Positions 23,727-32,059 of a stretch of DNA of 64,000 nucleotides are shown piece after piece. Made by a program: the position numbers and the translations under genes. Where the stretch lies: positions 20,018 to 84,017 of IMG/VR virus record IMGVR_UViG_3300042367_000583, one strand, 5' to 3'. The first letter of the stretch is position 1. Every line of letters begins with the position of its first letter. The notes beneath the pieces are model-generated. The model was not told the DNA's origin, did no database searches, and saw nothing but the letters and a program-made list of their open reading frames with translations. The DNA comes from a virus.

Positions 23727-24651
23727 TTAAAACAGTTTTAACTGTAATGGAGAATTATCTATTATTTCCTCTATCGGTTCATCTGGAATAGGTTCTATAG
23801 GTTGGTCTAGTCTGTTACAAGCTATTTGATAATATTCTAACTCTTTCTCGATACAGATATAATTTCTACCTAATTCCTTACAGGCTAATGCAGTAGTGCC
23901 AGAACCACAAAAAGGGTCTAAGACTGTCCCACCTTCAGGGGTCAGCATTTCTACTAATCGCTTCATGATTTCTAGCGGCTTCTGTGGGGTGGTTGTAAAT
24001 ACCTTTCCCAGCCCTTCCCGTCTGCCGATAAGGTGGCAAAAAAGACCATACATTTGTAAAATTAACATCTCTGATTGCATACTCAAGGCGACTCATTTCA
24101 GGCTTTTTAAATTTTCTTGTTTTGTTAAATCTTGCTTTTTGAGTGTCTGCAAAATGACAGTCCTCCTTCCCAAAAGACCCTGTTTTGATTTTAGCTATTA
24201 ATGCTGAAAAGTACCTTGAAAAAGATTCAATTGAATGGGTATCAAACATTATTCCTGGTATTTTTACATCTGTATAACAACCTTGTGTAATATAAAATTT
24301 ATTTGTTTTTTTTGTTTTATATATAACTATTGATTCATGTGCTTTGTTTAAATTTTGTGGATGGGTAGCACAGCAATTCCTCTTCACCCATGAGATATGT
24401 TCACAATAATGCAACTTTTCATTATTAGCTGAATTAATCCAATTAACCATAGTGGGCATTTGTCCAAAAAACGCATAAAAGCCATTGGTGACTCGTTTTA
24501 CTTCTTTGGTAAAAAGTGGAATATCGACCACAGAATCCCATTCAGCTAATCCAATACCATAAGGCGGATCTGTGATTACAGCGTCAATAGAACCATCAGG
24601 AATAGTTTTTAAAACCTCAAAACAATCACCGTGAATAATTTGATTAATCAT
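23727..24651 (-). pseudogene. DNA N6-adenine/N4-cytosine methyltransferase, frameshifted at T6
   Basis: The 5' part (24651 leftward) has HGDCFEVLKTIPDGSIDAVI and the catalytic DPPYGIG motif; the 3' part (frame of 24086-23727) has TTPQKPLEIMKRLVEML and the SAM-binding DPFCGSGTTALACKELGR. This is the beta-type order of site-specific DNA methyltransferases. The two frames join at a run of six T near 24046-24051: with five T the protein reads NVWSF-CHLIGRREGLGKVF straight through. So the gene is either inactivated, subject to slippage, or carries a sequencing error. The start overlaps the portal gene by eight bases. Function if intact: protecting phage DNA from host restriction. Confidence 0.85.
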
Positions 24652-25918
24652 TTTGATTTATATTTAGTTTCTTAACAGGTTGTTTATTAGTTTCTTCATT
24701 GGTTAAATCAGAGTCAGTGTCTTCAACCTCTCCCCCTGATAGACCATCTATAGATTCACTCCATTCTGGCCACAATATCCGATATTTATTTCTAGCATTT
24801 TCAGTATAAAAATCTAATCCTTTTCTGAGAATGATTTCTGTATCAATTACCTGTTTGATAGCACCGCTAAGAAGCTGACACCATCCGTATCGCATCCTAG
24901 AATACCGACGATCAGGCGACCGGGATAATTCTTTAGTTCCCCCTTTTGACTCTAATCCCGGGAAGAAATAGGTAGGGAACCCAGGGATAATTAGCTTGTA
25001 CCGACATTGTAAAAGAGTGTCAATTAACCCTGTTAAATCAGAATTAAAATTAGCCATTTTGCGAATATCTTGACCGGGAAACTTGAGAACATGATCGGTT
25101 ATGATACCACTTTTCCTACGGATTCCTAAGTCTCGTTCGTAACTCTCAGACTGTTCTCTAGATACTCCTGGCATGATATGAAGAGTCGGGGAAACTCCTA
25201 AGTCATTAGATGCCCTAATTAAATTATCAAAAGCCTGCTTAACATCAGCCCAAGCATCTAATGAAGCTAACCAAAGAGAGCGACCGTAAAGGAAATCAGG
25301 TTCATGGCGAATATGGCAGATTTTATAAGGTTCAAAAAAATAATCAGGGTCAGACTCCGAAACGTATTTTCTTTGCTCAAATCCTATTAATTCCCCTTGA
25401 TCTGTTTCTTTTCTAAACATCTCAAAGGTAGGTAGGTAAAGAGTCTTTGTTACACCAAAATCTTTAGACTTGTTAGCAGATAAACCCTCTCTTTCAATAC
25501 CTAACTCTAGAAAGCATTCTCCCTTTCCTAATGCCCATCTTAGGGCTTTCTTTAGTCTATCTCCACCAATGACATAGGTTGAAAAATTCTGTTTCCTTAA
25601 CCTAATATCCTCAGCAATAGCAAACACTTCTGGGTTAATAGGAGTTTCTTCATCATCAAGGGTTTTGGCTATTATCCAACCCTGATCATCTCCATCGTCG
25701 GATGCAAAGGCATCAGAAGCGGCCATATCTAAGGCATGAATGACCTCATAACACCATTGATTAAGTTCAATCAATTCTCTCGATATACGCGGATCACGGA
25801 TAGGATTTTCCGTAATCTCTAGATCATACCGACGCGATACCGACACGATCCCCGGTGAGGTAAGGGAACGCTGAGAACCTCTTAATGTTTGATCATCCTT
25901 TTTCTTCTTTTTTGCCAT
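24644..25918 (-). CDS. portal protein
   Basis: 424 residues. CYEVIHALDMAASDAFASDD, KALRWALGKGECFLELGI, FEPYKICHIRHEPDFLYGRS, LWLASLDAWADVKQAFDNLI, RASNDLGVSPTLHIMPG are typical of phage portal proteins (wing and stem helices, with the H-x-R-x-x-P-D/N-x-x-YG-x-S motif). The N-terminus is Lys-rich (MAKKKKKDDQ). Forms the dodecameric DNA gate at one capsid vertex. A terminator stands upstream, and MuF-like and capsid genes follow downstream. Confidence 0.88.
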   Translation of the reverse strand: MAKKKKKDDQTLRGSQRSLTSPGIVSVSRRYDLEITENPIRDPRISRELIELNQWCYEVIHALDMAASDAFASDDGDDQGWIIAKTLDDEETPINPEVFAIAEDIRLRKQNFSTYVIGGDRLKKALRWALGKGECFLELGIEREGLSANKSKDFGVTKTLYLPTFEMFRKETDQGELIGFEQRKYVSESDPDYFFEPYKICHIRHEPDFLYGRSLWLASLDAWADVKQAFDNLIRASNDLGVSPTLHIMPGVSREQSESYERDLGIRRKSGIITDHVLKFPGQDIRKMANFNSDLTGLIDTLLQCRYKLIIPGFPTYFFPGLESKGGTKELSRSPDRRYSRMRYGWCQLLSGAIKQVIDTEIILRKGLDFYTENARNKYRILWPEWSESIDGLSGGEVEDTDSDLTNEETNKQPVKKLNINQND

Positions 25919-25950
25919 TGGAACTGCCGTGTACTACTTCTATGATATAA

Positions 25951-25984
25951 GAAAAAAAGACCATTTTGTTGATGGTCTTTTTTT
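25951..25984. terminator. bidirectional terminator
   Basis: Thirteen-bp stem A7GACCAT (25952-25964) / ATGGTCT7 (25972-25984) with a seven-base loop; T-runs on both strands. It separates the gene ending at 26010 from the portal gene. Confidence 0.85.
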
Positions 25985-26009
25985 AATCACCCAAGGAGAA
26001 ATCTAAATA

Positions 26010-26276
26010 TTAAAAAAATCTATCGAACGTCCCGTCGCTCCGCAAAACTTTTCTTTCGTCAATATCGTAACTGGAAAAAAATAAATCGGTAACTATTGCT
26101 TGCATTAAGACCTTAGCTGCTTTATTGGATATTGTAATTCCCACTTTTGAAGTCGCATCCACTACATAATTATCCCCTACAGGACAGTGAGTGACTGTAA
26201 CAATTTCGTAACAGTTAATAAATTCACTATAACCTTCTACTGTCTCTAAAATTAACGGACGAAATTCTTTTTTCAT
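26010..26276 (-). CDS. hypothetical small protein
   Basis: 88 residues: ETVEGYSEFINCYEIVTVTH, DNYVVDATSKVGITISNKAA, KVLMQAIVTDLFFSSYD. It has its own promoter at 26299-26327 and is followed by a terminator, so it is monocistronic. Not recognised. Confidence 0.72.
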   Translation of the reverse strand: MKKEFRPLILETVEGYSEFINCYEIVTVTHCPVGDNYVVDATSKVGITISNKAAKVLMQAIVTDLFFSSYDIDERKVLRSDGTFDRFF

Positions 26277-26298
26277 GACAACCTCTGGCTTTAACTAA

Positions 26299-26327
26299 AT
26301 ATTACAGGTTACTTTTTGAATTGTCAA
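26299..26327 (-). promoter_or_regulatory. promoter of the 26010-26276 gene
   Basis: TTGACA (26322-26327), 17-base spacer starting ATTC, TAATAT (26299-26304) on the minus strand. Confidence 0.7.
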
Positions 26328-26331
26328 GATT

Positions 26332-27090
26332 CTAGATAAATCTTAAAGCCCTCTCATAATATCGTTTTCTTTCAGCTAGTCCATTTGTACCACCGTTGAC
26401 GCGACGGGTAATTTGTTCTACTGTTGCCCCACGGTCACACAGTTCGTTCATTTTGTTATTCATCCACCAAAATCCAGATGGTAAAAATAAATATCTTTCT
26501 CTAACATATCGCCACCCTTCCATAATACGCTGATCGCCTATATAGTTAGCAAATGCCTGATAATTGGCTCTGCCAGTCATCTGAAGGGCATCTACACCTC
26601 TGAACTTTTTGCCGTCACCAGGTCTGGTATTCCCTAAGTCTTTTCGTCCTTCATAATTTGAGCCGTCGTGGATTTCTATCATGTACCGTAATCCTGCCGA
26701 TTCATGGGCTATTTGACTTAAAAAATGACGGACTCTTAGTAACGTAACAATGTCAAATCTTTTAAGACATTCATCTAATTTTTTAAACTGGAAATCAGTA
26801 ATTTTATCGTTAAACCTATCAAACACGCCCTCAACTTGATCCTTGCGGACTACGATAGGATTAGGGTCGTCAAAGTGACTAACAAAAGCATACCAATTAA
26901 ATCTACCTTCAATTGGAGGTTTTATTTCTAGTAAATGATGGTTTTTTTCTGTTTTAATAATTTTATTATAAATCACTTTTTGTCCAGCTTTAATTGGAAC
27001 TGATCTAAAATCTTGGGGAAGACTTTCAGAACTAGAGTCAATTAAGTGAGACTTTAAGATAGTGTTGTGATTTGCTGTTAGGGATTTCAT
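26332..27090 (-). CDS. GH19 chitinase-like endolysin
   Basis: 252 residues. About residues 75-252 form a GH19-type muralytic domain: VRHFLSQIAHESAGLRYMIE (catalytic Glu in HES), GSNYEGRKDLGNTRPGDGKK, FRGVDALQMTGRANYQAFAN, FWWMNNKMNEL, ITRRVNGGTNGLAERKRYYE. The N-terminal 75 residues are a separate, unrecognised domain, possibly cell-wall binding. Should cut peptidoglycan glycan strands at lysis. The neighbouring gene 27122-27526 (membrane segment plus coiled coil) may be its lysis partner. Confidence 0.92.
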   Translation of the reverse strand: MKSLTANHNTILKSHLIDSSSESLPQDFRSVPIKAGQKVIYNKIIKTEKNHHLLEIKPPIEGRFNWYAFVSHFDDPNPIVVRKDQVEGVFDRFNDKITDFQFKKLDECLKRFDIVTLLRVRHFLSQIAHESAGLRYMIEIHDGSNYEGRKDLGNTRPGDGKKFRGVDALQMTGRANYQAFANYIGDQRIMEGWRYVRERYLFLPSGFWWMNNKMNELCDRGATVEQITRRVNGGTNGLAERKRYYERALRFI

Positions 27091-27121
27091 GGTAGTTTAG
27101 TTAGTAAAGTTGACAATTCTG

Positions 27122-27526
27122 TTAAGATTTATGTTCAAGTATTCCAATTCGTTTATCAAATTCTTCCTGTTTCTTGCGAATTGTTTCTATTTGATCAGAA
27201 ATAGATGAGAAAGTTTCTTGTTTGGCTTTAATTAGGCTCATCTCTTTGTCGAGTTGAGATGTTAATATGGTCAGTTTTTCTATTCCTGTTGATAGTTTTT
27301 CGACCATTTTCTCTAGTTTCTGTTCAAGAGATTCCATCTTCCTTGATGTTTTCTCAAAGGTTTCGTGATCAAGTTCTTTAGCCTGTGATCTGGTATTTTT
27401 TGAAAGCATACTGAGTAATGCTATTGCAATAGCCAAAACAGTGCCAATGTCATTAAAACTTATTTTTAGACCATAATTCCCAGCATAGGGGGGATGGCTT
27501 TGGTTAGCAAGAGAAATATAATACAT
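27122..27526 (-). CDS. membrane-anchored coiled-coil protein, possible lysis accessory
   Basis: 134 residues. Hydrophobic segment GTVLAIAIALLSMLS near residues 28-42, then a long heptad helix (SRKMESLEQKLEKMVEKLST, EKLTILTSQLDKEMSLIKAK). A short membrane anchor plus periplasmic or cytosolic coiled coil next to the endolysin is compatible with a holin- or spanin-like part, not provable here. The first codons lie in a recently duplicated 34-bp segment. Confidence 0.65.
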   Translation of the reverse strand: MYYISLANQSHPPYAGNYGLKISFNDIGTVLAIAIALLSMLSKNTRSQAKELDHETFEKTSRKMESLEQKLEKMVEKLSTGIEKLTILTSQLDKEMSLIKAKQETFSSISDQIETIRKKQEEFDKRIGILEHKS

Positions 27527-27571
27527 AGTAAAAGGGGATGGCTTTGGTTAGCAAGAGCATAGTAAAAGGGG
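27490..27571. repeat. tandem microduplication
   Basis: The segment GGGGATGGCTTTGGTTAGCA plus AGAG occurs at 27490-27513 and 27534-27557, and CATAGTAAAAGGGG at 27524-27537 and 27558-27571, a recent tandem duplication at the 5' end of the coiled-coil gene. Confidence 0.85.
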
Positions 27572-27625
27572 AACATAAAACCATTCTAGTCTTTTTTCTT
27601 TACTGAATAAAATATTTAAAAAAAC

Positions 27626-27723
27626 TTAATTTTGTCTTAAATGTGCAAGGTAAAAGTCGTTGCCTTTCATGAAGCTTCCAAAGCTGGGATGCCTCCAAAG
27701 TTTTGAAAGTTATCCCAGTGTCG
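27626..27723 (-). pseudogene. duplicated 3' end of the DUF2163 gene
   Basis: Minus-strand reading gives WDNFQNFGGIPAL and, after a one-base shift, KGNDFYLAHLRQN and stop, matching the WNNTINFGNIPSF ... PGNDFLLSSPKQQ end of the gene at 27727-29436. It is a leftover tandem copy of the tail gene's C-terminus. Confidence 0.65.
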
Positions 27724-27726
27724 TTG

Positions 27727-29436
27727 TTATTGCTGTTTTGGGGAACTTAATAAAAAGTCATTTCCAGGCATAAAGTTACCAAAACTAGGGATATTGCCAA
27801 AATTGATAGTATTATTCCAAATGTCTTTACAAGTATTGTAGGTTTTGTCACAGCCGGCAGCAAGGATTACGCCGTCATGAGCAGCCACAGGACTAGACGC
27901 TTCGGTAAATAACTGAATTTGAGTTTTACCCCCAAATATTGAAACAGTTCGATAAATTGCGTAAGTAGCTGATTTATTTGCTCCGTCCGTAAAAGTGCAT
28001 TTCCCCCAAGTAAGATTTTGATATTCTCCCCACACTTCAAAGTCTCTCCGGCTATTAACGCCAGCAACTTGAGTTTCGTAAAATGGTACTTCTTTGCGGC
28101 ATCCTGAGTTGTCGCCATTATCTTGCCCAAAAGCCCATTGGCAAAAGGGCGATGTTTTTTCGTCCCTACTTTGCCTTAAATTAATACTAGAGGCGGTAAG
28201 ATTTTCAAGTGTATAGCTTTCTCCCCCAAGTGATTTAATTTCTCCCACATAACCTATCTGGATTTGTTCATCTGGAAGGTCTAAAAGTGAGCTAGGCAAG
28301 TTTTTCCAGTTAACAATTGCTGTAATAATTCGGGCTTCTCTAAATCTATCAGAAAAAAGCAAATTTTCGTCAATATTATCGCTAAAAGCACCCTTATATT
28401 CTTGATTATCTGATTGTATTCCTAATTGCCTCTCTATTGCAGTCGGATCAAGGGCTTGCCCTGCCCGAAATATTACCCCACCAATTTTTAAGTCTTGAGA
28501 GAAATTCGTATAACCGAGTTTTTCTCCGTTTGTAAGTTCGATTAAAACGCAATGGCACAGCGTTAAAACAGAATTTGCAAATAAATCTCCTAATCCCTCG
28601 TCTTGTTGTATTCCCTCGGTAAATCTTCTAATTTGTAATTCTCCAAGTGAATAGATTTGTAAGGAGGTTTGGTTTTGGTAACTTAAAGAAACAGAATTAA
28701 ATCGAGATAAAATAGATAAATCATTAACTAAATCAGGATAACGAAATGTAGCTCCTGAGCCTTTGGTACACAACCATAAAGCAATCAAATAGTCAATATC
28801 TTTTTGTGATAAAGTTGTTCTTTGCTGTAAAGAACTAATATCAGAAAGGATATTTTTTCGAGAAAATCTTCTTCTTTCTCCACTAGATAAACTAATAATA
28901 TTCGTCTCAAAGCTGGGAGAAATCGTACATCTTTTGGTTAGATTTAAATCAAAATCATGGTTTAAGCCAGGATAAAAAACATCATTATATTCCAGTAAGG
29001 CAATGTCTGGTTGAATTCTTGATTCCCGTAAAATTAACTTTGGAATAGAAAAGATGGTTCTATTGCTGTCATCTTTCCTAATAGGCTGATAATCTAATTT
29101 ATCTTCTTCAAAATGACACAATACCTTAAAAGTACCTGACCATGTTAATTTTTTGTTAGTGTCAGGAGGGCTATTAAATACTATTCTATCAGGAGCTACT
29201 ATATATTCTGATTGTGGTATTTCTGTATTTCCTATATAAATCTTTAGATTTTCAACATCTGGATAAAGAATAGGTCTGTAATGAATATTGATCCCAACTT
29301 CATTAGTATTGCCTACAGGATCGCCTATAAGATATTTTTTAAGCAAGATAAATTCTGTATTAATTCCATTATTCTCTGGAGAAAATATTCCTTCTGTCAT
29401 GGGAGGAATATCTGCTGAAAGATTTATTAAAGACAT
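27727..29436 (-). CDS. DUF2163/phage_BR0599 tail-tip protein
   Basis: 569 residues. About 1-200 is an unrecognised N-terminal part. About 230-430 matches DUF2163 (TFRYPDLVNDLSILSRFNSV, KLGYTNFSQDLKIGGVIFRA, IITAIVNWKNLP), and the C-terminus is phage_BR0599 (SPFCQWAFGQDNGDNSGCRK, ILAAGCDKTYNTCKDIWNNT, FGNIPSFGNFMPGNDFLL) with its conserved Cys. This is the gp13-like tail-tip hub component of the gene-transfer-agent tail module. Its partners here are DUF2460 (next gene), NlpC/P60 (55019-55453) and the J-like protein (45450-47711). Confidence 0.88.
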   Translation of the reverse strand: MSLINLSADIPPMTEGIFSPENNGINTEFILLKKYLIGDPVGNTNEVGINIHYRPILYPDVENLKIYIGNTEIPQSEYIVAPDRIVFNSPPDTNKKLTWSGTFKVLCHFEEDKLDYQPIRKDDSNRTIFSIPKLILRESRIQPDIALLEYNDVFYPGLNHDFDLNLTKRCTISPSFETNIISLSSGERRRFSRKNILSDISSLQQRTTLSQKDIDYLIALWLCTKGSGATFRYPDLVNDLSILSRFNSVSLSYQNQTSLQIYSLGELQIRRFTEGIQQDEGLGDLFANSVLTLCHCVLIELTNGEKLGYTNFSQDLKIGGVIFRAGQALDPTAIERQLGIQSDNQEYKGAFSDNIDENLLFSDRFREARIITAIVNWKNLPSSLLDLPDEQIQIGYVGEIKSLGGESYTLENLTASSINLRQSRDEKTSPFCQWAFGQDNGDNSGCRKEVPFYETQVAGVNSRRDFEVWGEYQNLTWGKCTFTDGANKSATYAIYRTVSIFGGKTQIQLFTEASSPVAAHDGVILAAGCDKTYNTCKDIWNNTINFGNIPSFGNFMPGNDFLLSSPKQQ

Positions 29437-29444
29437 AGTAAATT

Positions 29445-30269
29445 TTATCTAACAATATTTTGGGGACAATAGATACCAGATTGATAAGGGACGTTAATAG
29501 TTTTTTCTATTCTGGTAGGAAAAGTTGGTAGGCAATAGATTCCAGATTGATAAGGAACATTAATGATTTTTTCTGGTCTGATAGGAAAAGTTGGTGAACA
29601 ATAAGTTAAAGGATAGTAAAGACTTCTTTTAACCTCATAATCAGAAAGATCACGGTAAAGAAAGTCTTCTTTTGATCCTTTCATTTCTTCATGAAAATCA
29701 AGGATAGCGTTTAAATCATCGGGTTTTAATACAGTCCGAGAAAGATTGAATACCCTAACGGGACTAGCCCATTCTACTATCCTTTGTTCGGCTCCGCTTG
29801 TGTTCTCTAGCAAAGAGTTAGAAAATTGAATTTCTGTTTGATAATCCTTGTCTGGAATAATCGGAAATTCAGGAATATTTACTGGGTAAGGATTACTGGG
29901 AAAATCGTTCGCGTTAGTAACGCGAACGATGTCAATTATTGTGACATCATAGGCAAGTTTTTTGGGTTCAGTTACAGTACCAGAATAAGTGTAATTTTTA
30001 CTGGTTCTTTCCAAAGGAATTGTGTCAGTAACCGAACCAGTGTAACGAGAACTGTACTGATTTTCTGGAATAGAGAAAATATTTACTTGCTGTCCAAATT
30101 TGCTGGCTATTTTCCAGAATTGACCAAACAAATTAATTCCACCAACAATCTTTAATACTGGGTTTTTATCCCAAGAAATGGGTGTACCCGTACGCCAAAA
30201 TATAAAGGTTTCTTGGCTTCCATCCAAGCTTTTCTGTCTAGCAGTTCCAAAAATGTGATAGTAGATCAT
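29445..30269 (-). CDS. DUF2460-like tail protein with C-terminal repeats
   Basis: 274 residues. The region near 155-215 (NTSGAEQRIVEWASPVRVFN, LSRTVLKPDDLNAILDFHEE, MKGSKEDFLYRDLSDYEV) matches DUF2460, the gp12-like distal tail component (F-x-x-R-x-G-x-x-FLF-x-D-x-x-DY). The C-terminus has two copies of a 23-residue unit (C-PTFP-R-EK-INVPYQSGIY). The DNA encoding these units recurs at 31255-31362 in a separate small gene. Confidence 0.82.
   Translation of the reverse strand: MIYYHIFGTARQKSLDGSQETFIFWRTGTPISWDKNPVLKIVGGINLFGQFWKIASKFGQQVNIFSIPENQYSSRYTGSVTDTIPLERTSKNYTYSGTVTEPKKLAYDVTIIDIVRVTNANDFPSNPYPVNIPEFPIIPDKDYQTEIQFSNSLLENTSGAEQRIVEWASPVRVFNLSRTVLKPDDLNAILDFHEEMKGSKEDFLYRDLSDYEVKRSLYYPLTYCSPTFPIRPEKIINVPYQSGIYCLPTFPTRIEKTINVPYQSGIYCPQNIVR
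29451..29558. repeat. 108-bp direct repeat, copy 1
   Basis: Identical to 31255-31362 except at two adjacent positions. Lies in the 3' end of the DUF2460-like gene. Confidence 0.92.
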
Positions 30270-30272
30270 AGC

Positions 30273-31241
30273 TTAAGGATTCATCGTAATACCATCGGTA
30301 ATAATTGGCATCAACAAGCTGCCGCCCCCAGCCACCTTGCTAACTACTAGATGAAAGTGATCTTCTGGCGTTGGTTGGGCTGGTGGGACTGTTTCAACTC
30401 TGTGTAGACTATTTATCGGTAGGTCTTGAGTAGTAAATAATAAGAACGGCCTCGCTATTCCTATTGGATAATTAGTGCCGTAATCGGTAGTGCCGTTGTC
30501 ACGGAAAATAAGATTGGAAACACTAGCATTAGGTGTAGGGGTAGCACAGGCTATAGAAGTAATCGGTAATACAAATTGAGGATTTGCACCGCCTGGCGGT
30601 GATACTCCAGGTATTGTCATTTCTTTGATTCTTCCCGCCCCCAAGTCGGGACCCGTTCCATTACCCAATCCATAAGCAGTAATGTAATCCAGTGGATAGG
30701 AATTATTGTTCCCAAAATAAGCAACTGATGCTGGATTATCGCAGTATCCGAAGTAGTGGAAGGAATATATGTTGCCAAAAGTATTTAATCCAGTATTATT
30801 AATCGCAAACATAGCGATACCTTTGTTATCTCCACAAGCGTAAAAATATCCTGACGCCGCGCCGTTATAGTTACCAACAATTGTAAATCTATTGTCGTTC
30901 AGTTGAGTTTTTGTTTGGTAAGTGTGTCCTGACCAGCCCCAAAAAAAAGGGTTTTGTCCAATAGTATTGCTAAAGAAGATTTGCGCCCGATGTCGGCCAC
31001 TACTCCAGCCAAAGCTGCCATCGACATCCCCGAATTGTATTAAATCAGTATCAACTGCTGGAAACCGAATATTAATCTGGTTATCTGGATCAGGTTTGAC
31101 AAACCGATGAGTTGAGGTGATACCAATGGCATCTAAAAATAAAAGAAAATTAGCCAAATTGAAGTAAACTCCGCCAGCGTCAGCGGTACGCCAGCCATAA
31201 GTGGCAAATGTGTTTCTTGAACCAACAACAGGTAAGGTCAT
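30273..31241 (-). CDS. large beta-rich virion protein of the tail-tip cluster
   Basis: 322 residues from ATG 31241, preceded by AGGAGTTAATCTT; the frame open to 31259 has no proper start. Gly/Asn/aromatic-rich (SFGWSSGRHRAQIFFSNTIG, NPFFWGWSGHTYQ, IAMFAINNTGLNTFGNIYSF). Strongly beta and lacking helices, like a receptor-binding or tail decoration domain. Not recognised. Lies between DUF2460 and DUF2793 genes. Confidence 0.75.
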   Translation of the reverse strand: MTLPVVGSRNTFATYGWRTADAGGVYFNLANFLLFLDAIGITSTHRFVKPDPDNQINIRFPAVDTDLIQFGDVDGSFGWSSGRHRAQIFFSNTIGQNPFFWGWSGHTYQTKTQLNDNRFTIVGNYNGAASGYFYACGDNKGIAMFAINNTGLNTFGNIYSFHYFGYCDNPASVAYFGNNNSYPLDYITAYGLGNGTGPDLGAGRIKEMTIPGVSPPGGANPQFVLPITSIACATPTPNASVSNLIFRDNGTTDYGTNYPIGIARPFLLFTTQDLPINSLHRVETVPPAQPTPEDHFHLVVSKVAGGGSLLMPIITDGITMNP

Positions 31242-31245
31242 AAGA

Positions 31246-31401
31246 TTAACTCCTAACAATATTTTGGGGACAATAGATACCAGATTGATAAGGGACGTTA
31301 ATAGTTTTTTCTATTCTAATAGGAAAAGTTGGTAGGCAATAGATTCCAGATTGATAAGGAACCACTAAAAGATTGCGTGGAAAAAACAGATACCTAGACA
31401 T
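31246..31401 (-). CDS. 51-residue protein made of PYQSGIYC repeats
   Basis: ATG 31401 with a strong GGAAGGAAAT ribosome site, ending just upstream of the next gene's ribosome site. MSRYLFFPRNLLV is followed by two copies of VPYQSGIYC-PTFPIRIEKTI. The DNA is a 108-bp near-exact copy of the 3' end of the DUF2460-like gene, so this gene arose by copying that tail and keeping it translated. Confidence 0.7.
   Translation of the reverse strand: MSRYLFFPRNLLVVPYQSGIYCLPTFPIRIEKTINVPYQSGIYCPQNIVRS
31255..31362. repeat. 108-bp direct repeat, copy 2
   Basis: 106 of 108 positions match 29451-29558; the copy is translated in the same frame as part of the 51-residue gene. Confidence 0.92.
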
Positions 31402-32059
31402 ATTTCCTTCCTACAGTAAAAAACAAATGTTTGGGGGTACTGATAGCAGAAACAACAAGTTCTACTCTGCTTTCTACATTAACAAAATTTCCTGTTGTTA
31501 CGGGAACAGTTAATCGAGTAGAAGTAATAGATAAATTATTCAACCCAGGGACATCTACTCCATTAATTTTAACCGATATAGTAGCTGTACCCAATTCAGT
31601 TACTGCGCTAAAACTTAAAACATTATACCCTCTTAATAAAGCGAAATCAAGAGGATAAGTTTGAATGGTAGGAGCTTCTATATCCCCAGAATATTGATCA
31701 AAATTAGAAACGAGTACCCAATTTGTACCATTGAAAAATATTGTTTCTCCAGAAACAAGAAAAACTGTTAGACCAGTAAAAGGCTGCCAAAAACTCCAAA
31801 CTCCCGTAGGCAATCCGTTTAAACCAACTACAGGGTAGGCTATTTGATTGGTCTTTCCCGCCCATGCCCCAGTAGCTCCTGTAGGGACAATATAGTAGCT
31901 ATCTATATTCTGGGGGTTTGGGGGTGAAGTAAGGGTACGGGAAAGAATAGGAGCGGAGCCTATAGAAATAAGTCTAAATAGCTCGTTTGCTATTTGTTCT
32001 TTATATTCCTGAGAAGATGCCAGTAATAATCCATTATTCCCGAATATTGTCCCAGTCAT
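31394..32059 (-). CDS. DUF2793 tail protein
   Basis: 221 residues. LTSPPNPQNIDSYYIVPTGA, TGAWAGKTNQIAYPVVGLNG, GVWSFWQPFTGLTVFLVSGE match DUF2793 (D-x-Y-x-V-TGAW-x-G-x-x-x-IA-x-W-x-F-x-P), which occurs with GTA-like tail-tip genes. The remainder (150-221) is a beta domain ending HLFFTVGRKYV. Its start lies 26 bases inside the helicase gene upstream. Confidence 0.85.
   Translation of the reverse strand: MTGTIFGNNGLLLASSQEYKEQIANELFRLISIGSAPILSRTLTSPPNPQNIDSYYIVPTGATGAWAGKTNQIAYPVVGLNGLPTGVWSFWQPFTGLTVFLVSGETIFFNGTNWVLVSNFDQYSGDIEAPTIQTYPLDFALLRGYNVLSFSAVTELGTATISVKINGVDVPGLNNLSITSTRLTVPVTTGNFVNVESRVELVVSAISTPKHLFFTVGRKYV

Noticed and set aside
23727-24651. Two separate methyltransferase genes
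   Set aside because: The motifs of the two frames are complementary, not duplicate, and one base restores a single enzyme; treated as one broken gene.
27109-27130. TTGACAATTCT on the plus strand
   Set aside because: Lies in the stop-codon region of the 27122 gene, with no -10 box and no plus-strand gene; chance match.
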